A program made the position numbers and the translations under genes. The notes under the pieces were generated by a model. It was not told the DNA's origin. It worked only from the letters and a program-made list of their open reading frames with translations, and ran no database searches. Below, in pieces: positions 1-5,576 of a DNA stretch of 5,684 bases (position 1 is the stretch's first letter; the number at the start of each line of letters is the position of its first letter). The DNA is from Bacteroidota bacterium (lineage in GTDB: Bacteria > Bacteroidota > Bacteroidia > CAMBQF01): NCBI GenBank assembly GCA_027483285.1, contig JAIXUZ010000020.1:1-5684 (forward strand). The letters are read 5' to 3'.

Positions 1-744
1 GTTATCGGTAGAGTTGGCTACTATGCTATGTTCTGCAATAGAGCGTACGCGCAGGCAAAAGTTGTAGGTGGTAAAGTATGCGCCCACCCAAAGCAAATAC
101 AGCCATGGTGCCCCGCAAAGCCATAATATGCCCAGCATAATAGCGTTTACCGTAAGAGCACCCCACATGTTTTTAAACGTAGTGGTAAAAAAGTCTGATA
201 CCTTACGGCCTTTTTGGTCAATTTTGATAATCATACCCCCCAGATGGTACTGCAAAAAGCCCATGTGCATGGCGGTAAGGCCCACGTTTGCTTTTATACC
301 GGTAAGCCCAGTAAGGTCGCGGCTAAATTTGCGGGTAAGGCCGGCTTTGTTGGTAGGATAGCCCTTGGTAAGCGGTAAGTCGGGGTCGGCAGGGGTGCCG
401 GTGGTAACGTGGTGCTTGAGGTGGTAGGGGCGGTAGCGTATCAAATCGTGAAAAATAGGGTAGGCCCCAAACCACGAGCCTATTACCTCGTTCTGCTTAC
501 GGGTTTGGAACAGGGCATGGTGCGATGCATCGTGCATTATAATGGCGCAGGCAAGCTGTTTACCGCCTAAAATAAACAAGGCAACTATAATGGTAAACAC
601 ATTGGGGAATATACCGGCAATGGCGAATGCAAAAGCAATCCAAAACCAGGTATCAAATACCTCCAAGGCCGCTTTCCAGTTGTTCTTTTTCAGCAGCCCT
701 TTTATTTCCTCCTTATTCAGGTAGGTATAAATATCAACATCCAT
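1..744 (-). CDS. Membrane fatty acid desaturase, partial (C-terminus beyond left edge)
   Basis: This open frame starts at the ATG at 744-742 and runs off the left edge, giving 248 residues. It is a di-iron integral membrane desaturase/hydroxylase of the FA_desaturase family, which uses O2 and electrons to desaturate or hydroxylate acyl chains or related lipids in the cytoplasmic membrane. Histidine box 1 is HDASHH (about residues 71-76) and box 2 is HLKHH (108-112). Hydrophobic segments lie at about 33-66 and 193-228. A conserved-looking RVRSIAEHS (232-240) ends the visible part, and the third HxxHH box expected near the C-terminus would lie outside the window. N-terminal residues 1-30 are polar and cytosolic-looking. 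The next Met is near residue 70, so the chosen start is firm. There is no Shine-Dalgarno sequence. The gene lies just downstream of the tonB operon's terminator, so it probably has its own promoter. The substrate cannot be told; carotenoid or sphingolipid hydroxylase relatives are possible. Confidence 0.9.
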   Translation of the reverse strand, partial: MDVDIYTYLNKEEIKGLLKKNNWKAALEVFDTWFWIAFAFAIAGIFPNVFTIIVALFILGGKQLACAIIMHDASHHALFQTRKQNEVIGSWFGAYPIFHDLIRYRPYHLKHHVTTGTPADPDLPLTKGYPTNKAGLTRKFSRDLTGLTGIKANVGLTAMHMGFLQYHLGGMIIKIDQKGRKVSDFFTTTFKNMWGALTVNAIMLGILWLCGAPWLYLLWVGAYFTTYNFCLRVRSIAEHSIVANSTDN

Positions 745-749
745 TACTA

Positions 750-776
750 CAAAACTAACGAAAAAGTCCCGTACAA
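750..776 (-). promoter_or_regulatory. Candidate desaturase promoter, possibly leaderless
   Basis: On the minus strand TAGTTTTG (757 to 750) matches the Bacteroidota -7 box TAnnTTTG exactly. A TTG (776 to 774) lies 16 nt upstream as a possible -33 element, slightly closer than usual. The box ends only 5 nt before the desaturase ATG, so the transcript would begin at or next to the start codon. The -33 part lies in the loop of the preceding terminator. The match is short and may be chance. Confidence 0.35.
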
Positions 777-795
777 CATAGGTTATACGGGACTT
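761..795 (-). terminator. Rho-independent terminator of the tonB-TPR operon
   Basis: A perfect 10-bp inverted repeat, AAGTCCCGTA at 764-773 and TACGGGACTT at 786-795, encloses a 12-nt loop. Read on the minus strand the stem is followed directly by TTT, giving a run of five T (ACTTTTTCG). On the plus strand no T run follows, so it acts on minus-strand transcripts. It lies 51 nt past the stop of the TPR gene and 17 nt before the desaturase start, and so separates the two transcription units. Confidence 0.85.
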
Positions 796-810
796 CTACA
801 GATATATTTT

Positions 811-845
811 AAACCCTATCCTTTTGAGAGGGCAGGGCGAGGCGC
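811..845. repeat. Decayed interspersed palindromic repeat (candidate)
   Basis: Positions 814-832 form an imperfect hairpin: CCCTATC pairs with GAGAGGG with one mismatch around a 5-nt loop (CTTTT). A tail, cagggcgaggc, follows. From memory this resembles the abundant intergenic CCCTCTCC...GGAGAGGG(c)aggg(t)gaggc element of many Bacteroidota genomes, with several changes. It abuts the stop codon of the TPR gene. Only one copy is in the window, so its repeat status is inferred. Confidence 0.4.
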
Positions 846-2531
846 TTAGTTGCCCGGTGCAGGAGTTATTGTGTTATCACTTGGTACAGTGTTAGGCACA
901 TTCATATCAGCCGGAACAACAACATCTTTCAGCTCTTTTAGTTCCATAGCATCTTTCGCTTTGGTGTTGTCAGGGTCGAAACTTAAAATTTTAGTGTATG
1001 CCGCTTTTGCCGTGGTGTAATCTTTAGTAACAGTTAGGTAGTACGAACCTAAGTAGCTGTAAGCCTCGGCAAGGGTTTTCTTGTTCTTGTCAACCTCGGC
1101 AGGCTTAATTTTAGATATATAGGTTTCGTAGAATGGCTTAGCCAATCCTTTTTTAGAATCAGGGTCCATTTTGCTGTTAGCCTGTGCGCGTTTTAAGTAT
1201 ACAATAGCTGCATCGGGCTGCAATACGGCTGCTTTAGCATAAGCGCTATCGGCTTTGCCAAACTGGGCGGTTTGGTAGTATGCAAGGCCAAGGTTAATCC
1301 AGTCGGCAGTAATAACATCTTTAGGTTGTGATACTTTTATTGTAAAGTACCTGATAGCTTCGTTGTAGTTCTTTGTTTTAAGGTATGCACCAGCAATATC
1401 GCCGCTAAGCTCTTTCAAGGTAGTATCGGTATTGTATACATCAAGCAATACTTTAAGGGCTAACGAGTCCTGGTTGTTTTTAAGCAACAGCTTACCGTAG
1501 TACTCATAGTCTTTAGATATCAGCTTTTCTTTAGGCTGCACGGCAAAAAACCTGTTTATGGTTTTTAAACCATCTTCGTACTTGCGTACTTCGTATTGCG
1601 AGTAAGCCTTCAGGCGCTTAAGCACGGCAATGTTGCTATCGGTTTGAGAGATTAAATCAATCTCGGTAATAGCATCGTTATACTGCTTGGCAAGGAATAA
1701 AAACTTAGCGTAACGTATACGCGCTTTAAAGTTGTTTTTAGCCAGCGATAGGTACTTTTTGTACTGCTCTTTAGCCAAACCGTATTTGTTGAACAAGAAG
1801 TAGAACTCGCCTTTTTCGCGGTAAGCAGGGGCAAAGGTTGAGTCTGTTTTAATAGCATCATTGTATGATTTTAATGCCGACTCGAAGTTACGGGCGCGTA
1901 ACCAAAGCTGGCCCTGGCGCAAGTAAGCGTGAACGTTTGCTTTATCTAGCAAAAGGGCTTTTTCGTAGTTGTTCATGGCATCGCCGCCTTTGTTAGCCTC
2001 TAAAAACACGTCGCCCAAAGCAATGTACAGGTTAGCGTTTTTAGGCTTTTTGTCTTTACCTAAATCCAACTCACGGGCTTTAGATAAAATCTTCATAGCC
2101 TGCGCGGTGTCTTTTATAGGGGCGTTGATTAAGCCATAAGCAGCCTCTATAGATATGGCAATATTTTTATTGTCATTCCATTGCACACCTTTATCAATAA
2201 GGGCCATACCCTCTGTTTTATTGCCCTGGAAAAGCGCTACAGAACCTAAGCCAATGTGGTTTAGGGGGTTTGTAGGGGCTTTATCTGTACCCAGCTTAAA
2301 GATAATTTTAGCCGAGTCAAGGTCTTCTGTACTGATAAAGTTTTTACCGTAGTAGTAATACACATCGCCATTGGCAGGCTCTGATGCTAATAGCTTTTTA
2401 AAAGCCACATCGGCCTTGTCGTACTGCTCATTTTCAGAGTACTTAAGGGCTTCTTTTAGTGTTTGGCCCTGTGCTGATGCTGCAAAAAACATTGCTAACA
2501 CTGCGGCCGATACTGTTTTAAGAATTTTCAT
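846..2531 (-). CDS. Secreted tetratricopeptide-repeat protein
   Basis: This is a 561-residue protein with a Sec signal peptide: MKILK, a hydrophobic core at about 7-20, and a likely cut after AQGQ near residue 23. It is therefore expected in the periplasm or envelope. The mature part is almost wholly helical repeats. Clear TPR-like units with the W/Y-LG-A-Y-A-P pattern start near residues 23, 55, 165, 199, 233, 267, 302, 408 and 484, for example YIALGDVFLEAN...YEKALLLDKAN and WINLGLAYYQTAQFGKADSAYAKA. The last ~22 residues form a polar Pro/Asn/Thr tail. TPR arrays are protein-binding scaffolds, and no catalytic domain is visible. It is the last gene of the tonB operon, 32 nt after the PstS-like gene and before the terminator at 761-795. 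No Shine-Dalgarno sequence precedes the ATG. A scaffold role for TonB-linked envelope proteins is inferred from context only. Confidence 0.9.
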   Translation of the reverse strand: MKILKTVSAAVLAMFFAASAQGQTLKEALKYSENEQYDKADVAFKKLLASEPANGDVYYYYGKNFISTEDLDSAKIIFKLGTDKAPTNPLNHIGLGSVALFQGNKTEGMALIDKGVQWNDNKNIAISIEAAYGLINAPIKDTAQAMKILSKARELDLGKDKKPKNANLYIALGDVFLEANKGGDAMNNYEKALLLDKANVHAYLRQGQLWLRARNFESALKSYNDAIKTDSTFAPAYREKGEFYFLFNKYGLAKEQYKKYLSLAKNNFKARIRYAKFLFLAKQYNDAITEIDLISQTDSNIAVLKRLKAYSQYEVRKYEDGLKTINRFFAVQPKEKLISKDYEYYGKLLLKNNQDSLALKVLLDVYNTDTTLKELSGDIAGAYLKTKNYNEAIRYFTIKVSQPKDVITADWINLGLAYYQTAQFGKADSAYAKAAVLQPDAAIVYLKRAQANSKMDPDSKKGLAKPFYETYISKIKPAEVDKNKKTLAEAYSYLGSYYLTVTKDYTTAKAAYTKILSFDPDNTKAKDAMELKELKDVVVPADMNVPNTVPSDNTITPAPGN

Positions 2532-2563
2532 GAGTGTTGTTAGGATATTCGGGTGGGTTATAC

Positions 2564-3514
2564 TTATTCTTTTACTTTAAGGCTTTGCTGTTTTACCTTA
2601 ATGGCGGTATTGGCAGGCAACAGGCCCATTAGTTTTATTATGCGTTGTCCTTTTTCATAATAACAAAAGTTTACAAAGCCTGTGCCAAGTCCGTTATAAG
2701 GCTCACGCTTAATAAGATACACTTCGCGCGATAAGGGGTAATCTTTAGTTGCAACATAGCCGGCCAACGGAGGGAAAAACTCGTGGTTGAACGATGTATC
2801 CTGGTTTTCGCTAACATTGATAACCTTGATATTATTCAAAAAGCTCATAGATGTAGAGTCGTCGCGGTCGCTAATCCAGTTAACGCCAATTACGCCAATA
2901 GCATTAGGGTGCTCCTCAACATACTTAATAACGTTGGGGTTAGACTCTGCTGCCTGGCAGTTTGCCGGAAAATTTTTCAGTTGAAACTTTTCTAACAAAT
3001 AGCGCGCATTGCTCGACCCATTATTATCAAATACCACCTGCAAATCGCCCAGTTTAGATGTTTTGTCTAACTGGTTCCATTTGGTAACCTTGCCATCTAA
3101 AATATACCTAAGGTGGCCAAGGGTAAGGTTGGTATCGGGGTTGCTTTTGTTTACAATAAGGGCAACGGCATCCCAGGCAATGGTGGTAACGTGGGGGTTA
3201 ATTTTGATAGAATCAAAATGGGCCAGTTCGGCCGCGGTAAGCTGGCGGTTAACCATAATAACCCTTGCCGAGTCTTTTATAAAATCGGCAAAAACGCTGG
3301 TTTCGTCGCCATAGGTTGGGGTAATAACGGCATCAGGGTTTAATGCCATAAATGTATTTATTTGGGTATCGGCCAAAAACTGGTAGTTTTCATCAACCGA
3401 TATTTTGATTTTGCCCGACGTAGCATCGTCGGTATGCGATACGCCTTCTTGGCCACATGCTGCCAGCAGTATTATAGCGCTTGCTATAACAGTTGCAAAA
3501 ATGTTTTTAGCCAT
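2564..3514 (-). CDS. PstS-like periplasmic substrate-binding lipoprotein
   Basis: I place the start at the ATG at 3514-3512 (316 residues), not at the ATG 39 nt upstream, because only the inner start gives a normal lipoprotein signal: MAKN, a hydrophobic stretch at 5-17, and lipobox LAAC with Cys20. The mature protein has the PstS/PBP-like fold pattern: VDENYQFLADTQINTF (40-55), NRQLTAAE (89-96), IAWDAVALIVNKSNP (112-126), LRYILDGKVTKWNQL (135-149), VVFDNNGSSNARYLLEKF (160-177), NAIGVIGVNWISD (204-216) and the C-terminal GTGFVNFCYYEKGQRIIKLMGLLP (277-300). The residues that in true PstS hold phosphate seem changed, so the ligand is uncertain. No pstC, pstA or pstB is nearby. The start overlaps the end of the upstream small gene by 8 nt, which suggests translational coupling. 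It is likely a periplasmic lipoprotein working with TonB rather than an ABC importer component. Confidence 0.87.
   Translation of the reverse strand: MAKNIFATVIASAIILLAACGQEGVSHTDDATSGKIKISVDENYQFLADTQINTFMALNPDAVITPTYGDETSVFADFIKDSARVIMVNRQLTAAELAHFDSIKINPHVTTIAWDAVALIVNKSNPDTNLTLGHLRYILDGKVTKWNQLDKTSKLGDLQVVFDNNGSSNARYLLEKFQLKNFPANCQAAESNPNVIKYVEEHPNAIGVIGVNWISDRDDSTSMSFLNNIKVINVSENQDTSFNHEFFPPLAGYVATKDYPLSREVYLIKREPYNGLGTGFVNFCYYEKGQRIIKLMGLLPANTAIKVKQQSLKVKE
3507..3514 (-). promoter_or_regulatory. Start/stop overlap coupling the small membrane gene to the PstS-like gene
   Basis: The minus strand reads ATGGCTAA. The ATG begins the PstS-like lipoprotein and the TAA ends the upstream 73-codon gene in another frame. 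Such an 8-nt overlap favours translational coupling and supports this start over the upstream ATG at 3553. Confidence 0.6.
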
Positions 3515-3728
3515 TGTTACTGTTTGCTGATTTGAATTTTTGATACGCGCCAATACCGCGTAGTATACCCATTGATATTAACACAACGCCTACCACAATA
3601 CCCATGGTTTCGCCTATCATTACACCATAATCAGTAGTTAGCAAAAATATGCCCAACCCCAGGTAAATTAAAGACATAAAGGCGCTAAAAATAGCGAGCG
3701 CCAAGGAATATGAAAATCTTTTTGCCAT
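3507..3728 (-). CDS. Small two-helix membrane protein of the tonB operon
   Basis: This 73-residue protein has two predicted transmembrane helices, at about residues 9-31 (LALAIFSAFMSLIYLGLGIFL) and 38-58 (IGETMGIVVGVVLISMGILRG), joined by a short TTDYG turn. A basic start (MAKR) and a polar tail (AYQKFKSANSNNG) suggest that both ends are cytoplasmic. There is no signal peptide cut site and no catalytic motif. It sits 60 nt after tonB and overlaps the PstS-like gene by 8 nt, so it belongs to this operon. The conserved-looking GI-R-AY-K end of helix 2 resembles small hypothetical inner-membrane proteins of Bacteroidota. I do not recognise a named family. A role next to the TonB machinery is inferred from position alone. 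That it is a real gene is supported by spacing, the overlap and its clean two-helix composition. Confidence 0.8.
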   Translation of the reverse strand: MAKRFSYSLALAIFSAFMSLIYLGLGIFLLTTDYGVMIGETMGIVVGVVLISMGILRGIGAYQKFKSANSNNG

Positions 3729-3788
3729 ACAAATTTTGCAAGTTGCGAATATAACAAAATACCTTGTGCGCTCGCCTTGTTAATGTTA

Positions 3789-4580
3789 CTATTGTTTAAA
3801 GCTAATAGGTACCGCTAAAATTACGGGTACAGCATGGCCATCTTGCATGCCGGGGTTCCAGTTGGGCATAGATTTTACGGCGTTTACCGCTACTTTCTTA
3901 AGCACATCGTACGGCCCGCGCACGGCTTCTACGTTAGATATGGTACCATCGGCAGCCACAACAAACTGCACATATACGGTGCCGGTAAGGCCCATATCGG
4001 CCCACTGGTTGTTTTTGTGCGCCTGGGCTGCAATAAACTTCATCATGGCTGGTTCGCCCCCGGGGAAGGTAGGCATGTTTTGCACAATGCGCAAGGGCTC
4101 CATAGTTTTTACGGGTTTATAGTCGCCAATGGTATCAGGGCCTTCTACACCAATAATGTCCGTTGTATCTAACGGGCGTTTTTCACCATCCTGGTCAATT
4201 GGCCCAATAGCTTTGTCGGGGTCAAACTTTTTGTCCAGTTTTTGCAATTCGCCGTTGCTGGAGTAATCAGGTACAGTTTGGCTTTCGGCTGGTGTTACTT
4301 TTTTCTGCGGGTTGTCAGGTTCAACCTTTTTCACCTCGGGCGGTACCACAACGTCGATAATTTTAACACTATCGTCTTTGTCAATTTTTGGTGGTTCAAC
4401 AGCCCCTGCTGGGCGGGTTACTAAGAAGAGGAATATACCAACAACAACAGATGAAAAGAGCAGGGCCCTTAGCATATTGTCGTGGTAGCTTTTGCGTATT
4501 ACATACGCACCATAGTTTTGATTGCGGTTTTCAAAAACCAAATCGTCAAAACTCTTAAAATTGTTTGCGAGCATTTTCAT
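3789..4580 (-). CDS. tonB: Energy transducer TonB (Bacteroidota type)
   Basis: This 263-residue protein transmits proton-motive energy from ExbB/ExbD in the inner membrane to outer-membrane TonB-dependent receptors. Its N-terminal cytoplasmic part carries the Bacteroidota TonB motif FENRNQNYGAYVIRKSY (16-32), followed by one membrane helix (about 38-55). A periplasmic spacer rich in Pro, Lys, Asp and Glu follows (about 60-165, including PPEVKKVEPDNPQKK). The C-terminal TonB domain (about 167-263) shows MPTFPGGEPAMMKF, GTVYVQFVVAADGTISNVEAVRG, and a final W-x-PG-x3-G-x2-VPV-x-LAVPISF stretch. Length and layout are normal for the family. Start ATG 4580 gives MKML; a second ATG 6 nt downstream (4574) is an alternative. 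No Shine-Dalgarno sequence is visible. It is the first gene of a four-gene unit, and exbB/exbD are not adjacent: the neighbour upstream is divergent. Confidence 0.95.
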   Translation of the reverse strand: MKMLANNFKSFDDLVFENRNQNYGAYVIRKSYHDNMLRALLFSSVVVGIFLFLVTRPAGAVEPPKIDKDDSVKIIDVVVPPEVKKVEPDNPQKKVTPAESQTVPDYSSNGELQKLDKKFDPDKAIGPIDQDGEKRPLDTTDIIGVEGPDTIGDYKPVKTMEPLRIVQNMPTFPGGEPAMMKFIAAQAHKNNQWADMGLTGTVYVQFVVAADGTISNVEAVRGPYDVLKKVAVNAVKSMPNWNPGMQDGHAVPVILAVPISFKQ

Positions 4581-4780
4581 AAGCTTTATGTTTTTTTGTT
4601 CTATAACGCCGTGCCGATAGTTTAGTGTACATTTTATTGCCTACAATTAACTGTCTTTATCGGGGATGTTGTTATCGGTATTTTTCCATAAGCTGTTGTT
4701 GTAATATGCTGTAAAAGTGCTGCTTATATGGCACACATAAATTGAGGTTTATCGGAAAAAAGTGGTAGAAATTAATTCAG

Positions 4781-4804
4781 AATGCAAAATGTATAATGCA
4801 TAAT
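4781..4804. repeat. AATGCA-rich short repeat patch
   Basis: AATGCA occurs at 4781-4786 and 4795-4800 with a partial AATG at 4788-4791 between them. The second copy forms the palindrome ATGCAT at 4796-4801. Similar AATGCA/ATTCAGAATGC strings occur in intergenic regions of many Bacteroidota (from memory). It may be a fragment of an interspersed repeat or simple low-complexity AT-rich DNA. Confidence 0.35.
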
Positions 4805-4855
4805 TGGTAATCTACATCCTGATTAATATCATAAAACGGATGCCGTATATATTTC

Positions 4856-4863
4856 TACCTTTG
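4856..4863 (+). promoter_or_regulatory. -7 promoter box (TAnnTTTG) of the YjdM-like gene
   Basis: TACCTTTG matches the Bacteroidota -7 consensus TAnnTTTG exactly, 19 nt before the ATG at 4883, and implies a short leader of roughly 15 nt. No clear TTG -33 element is seen at the usual distance (the region near 4832-4838 is ATAAAAC). The site falls where a primary-sigma promoter for the downstream gene is expected. Confidence 0.6.
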
Positions 4864-4882
4864 CTGCATCTAACATAATAGT

Positions 4883-5101
4883 ATGAGCGAAGTAGTAGTA
4901 AAAGACAGCAACGGAACGGTTTTGCAAGATGGTGACTCTGTAACCCTGACTAAAGATTTAAAGCTACGCGGCTCTTCAACCGTTATAAAACGCGGTACGC
5001 TGGTTAAAAACATTAAGCTTACCGGCGATGCGCAAGAGATTGACTGCCGCGTAAATAAAATGGATATTGTACTTAGGGCTGAGTTTTTGAAGAAAGCGTA
5101 G
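4883..5101 (+). CDS. Short PhnA/YjdM-domain protein (zinc ribbon absent)
   Basis: This 72-residue protein consists almost wholly of the C-terminal domain of the PhnA/YjdM family: VVVKDSNGTVLQDGDSVTL, KDLKLRGSSTVIKRGTLVKNI, EIDCRVNKMDIVLRAEFLKKA. It closely parallels E. coli YjdM (VKDANG...DGDSVT..KDLKVKGSS...K.GTKVKNIRL...IDCKI...EFVKK). The roughly 40-residue N-terminal four-cysteine zinc ribbon of YjdM is missing; only one Cys remains (about residue 55). The frame before the ATG shows no ribbon, and a -7 box sits just upstream, so this is a natural short form rather than a truncated call. Databases often name this family 'alkylphosphonate utilization', but that label is historical and a role in phosphonate use is not supported. 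The small SH3-like beta-barrel fold is likely cytoplasmic. It is transcribed divergently from tonB and alone. Confidence 0.88.
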   Translation: MSEVVVKDSNGTVLQDGDSVTLTKDLKLRGSSTVIKRGTLVKNIKLTGDAQEIDCRVNKMDIVLRAEFLKKA

Positions 5102-5102
5102 C

Positions 5103-5135
5103 AGAGGAGCGGGAAGAGAGGAGTGAGGAGCGGAA
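5103..5135 (+). repeat. Purine-rich tract with a 9-nt direct repeat
   Basis: This 33-nt stretch right after the YjdM-like stop has only three pyrimidines on the plus strand. GAGGAGCGG occurs at 5104-5112 and again at 5125-5133, 21 nt apart. It lies in the 41-nt gap between two convergent genes. No hairpin with a T run is visible, so it is not a recognisable intrinsic terminator. Confidence 0.5.
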
Positions 5136-5142
5136 TGCTTTT

Positions 5143-5544
5143 TTAAGAGGGTAGAGTAAAGTTTTTATTTTGCCTAAAGTGTATAAAAGTTGCTGCAAGG
5201 GCAATTAAATAGGGTAGGGTATTGCCTATAATAAATATATCACCATGGCCTTTGTAGAGTAAGGCACCTGCGTATATACCCGGCGCAGCCATCCAGGCCA
5301 ATGCGCTATACCATGGGTTGTCATATACACGTGGTTGGTTGTTGTAGAATAATGTTGCTGATAGCAGGCAAAATATACCGGCATTAGCAAATGCCATAAA
5401 AATTATGATCGTAATTATAAAATCGGCTGTTAACCATTCGCTTTCGAAATCTTCATTAGCTATAATAATGCAGGCTATTATATTGCCCAGCATTACCAAT
5501 ATTGCGGGGTATAAGGCTCCGTATTTATAGTATTTACCAAGCAT
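5143..5544 (-). CDS. Hypothetical four-helix membrane protein
   Basis: This 133-residue, very hydrophobic protein has four predicted membrane helices, at about residues 10-29, 42-66, 80-97 and 103-122. Short polar loops separate them (NEDFESEW after helix 1, NNQPRVYDNPWY after helix 2). The C-terminal tail is basic (HFRQNKNF). No catalytic motif, signal cut site or transporter signature was recognised. The start at 5544 is preceded by AAAAAAGGCAACT, a weak purine-rich site that is one of the few Shine-Dalgarno-like sequences here. It lies 32 nt after the stop of the gene cut by the right edge, on the same strand, so the two may be cotranscribed. It converges with the YjdM-like gene. The clean helix pattern and lack of overlap with other genes support a real protein. 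Its function is unknown. Confidence 0.72.
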   Translation of the reverse strand: MLGKYYKYGALYPAILVMLGNIIACIIIANEDFESEWLTADFIITIIIFMAFANAGIFCLLSATLFYNNQPRVYDNPWYSALAWMAAPGIYAGALLYKGHGDIFIIGNTLPYLIALAATFIHFRQNKNFTLPS

Positions 5545-5576
5545 AGTTGCCTTTTTTCTAATCGTTTTACAAAATG

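Larger units (their letters stand above)
4581..4882. other. Divergent intergenic region between tonB and the YjdM-like gene
   Basis: These 302 nt are AT-rich and hold no convincing reading frame. They should contain both divergent promoters. On the plus side a good -7 box is visible at 4856-4863. On the minus side, toward tonB, I find no exact TAnnTTTG match. A patch with repeated AATGCA/ATAATGCA words lies at 4781-4804. No long hairpin or riboswitch-like structure was recognised. Confidence 0.7.

Noticed and set aside
68..361. A 97-codon plus-strand open frame, and another at 542-724
   Set aside because: Both lie antisense to the desaturase, whose His boxes make that gene certain; their proteins show no domain-like features.
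1652..1861. A 69-codon minus-strand frame inside the TPR gene
   Set aside because: It is an alternative frame within a continuous TPR array, with no independent signals.
2783..3343. Several plus-strand frames of 65-101 codons opposite the PstS-like gene
   Set aside because: They overlap one another and a well-supported gene, and have no promoter or recognisable family.
2564..3514. A classical Pst phosphate-uptake operon
   Set aside because: No permease, ATPase or phoU gene is adjacent, and phosphate-site residues appear changed; I call it PstS-like only.
3729..3788. Internal promoter in the 60-nt gap after tonB (GTATTTTG on the minus strand)
   Set aside because: It lacks one base of the TAnnTTTG spacing and has no clear -33 element; cotranscription with tonB is simpler.
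3834..4424. Plus-strand frames of 60-112 codons opposite tonB
   Set aside because: They are shadows of the TonB reading frame caused by its codon bias; the protein sequences are unstructured and unfamiliar.
4781..5135. CRISPR array or insertion-sequence ends
   Set aside because: The repeats are too short and too few, with no spacers of regular length, no terminal inverted repeats and no transposase nearby.
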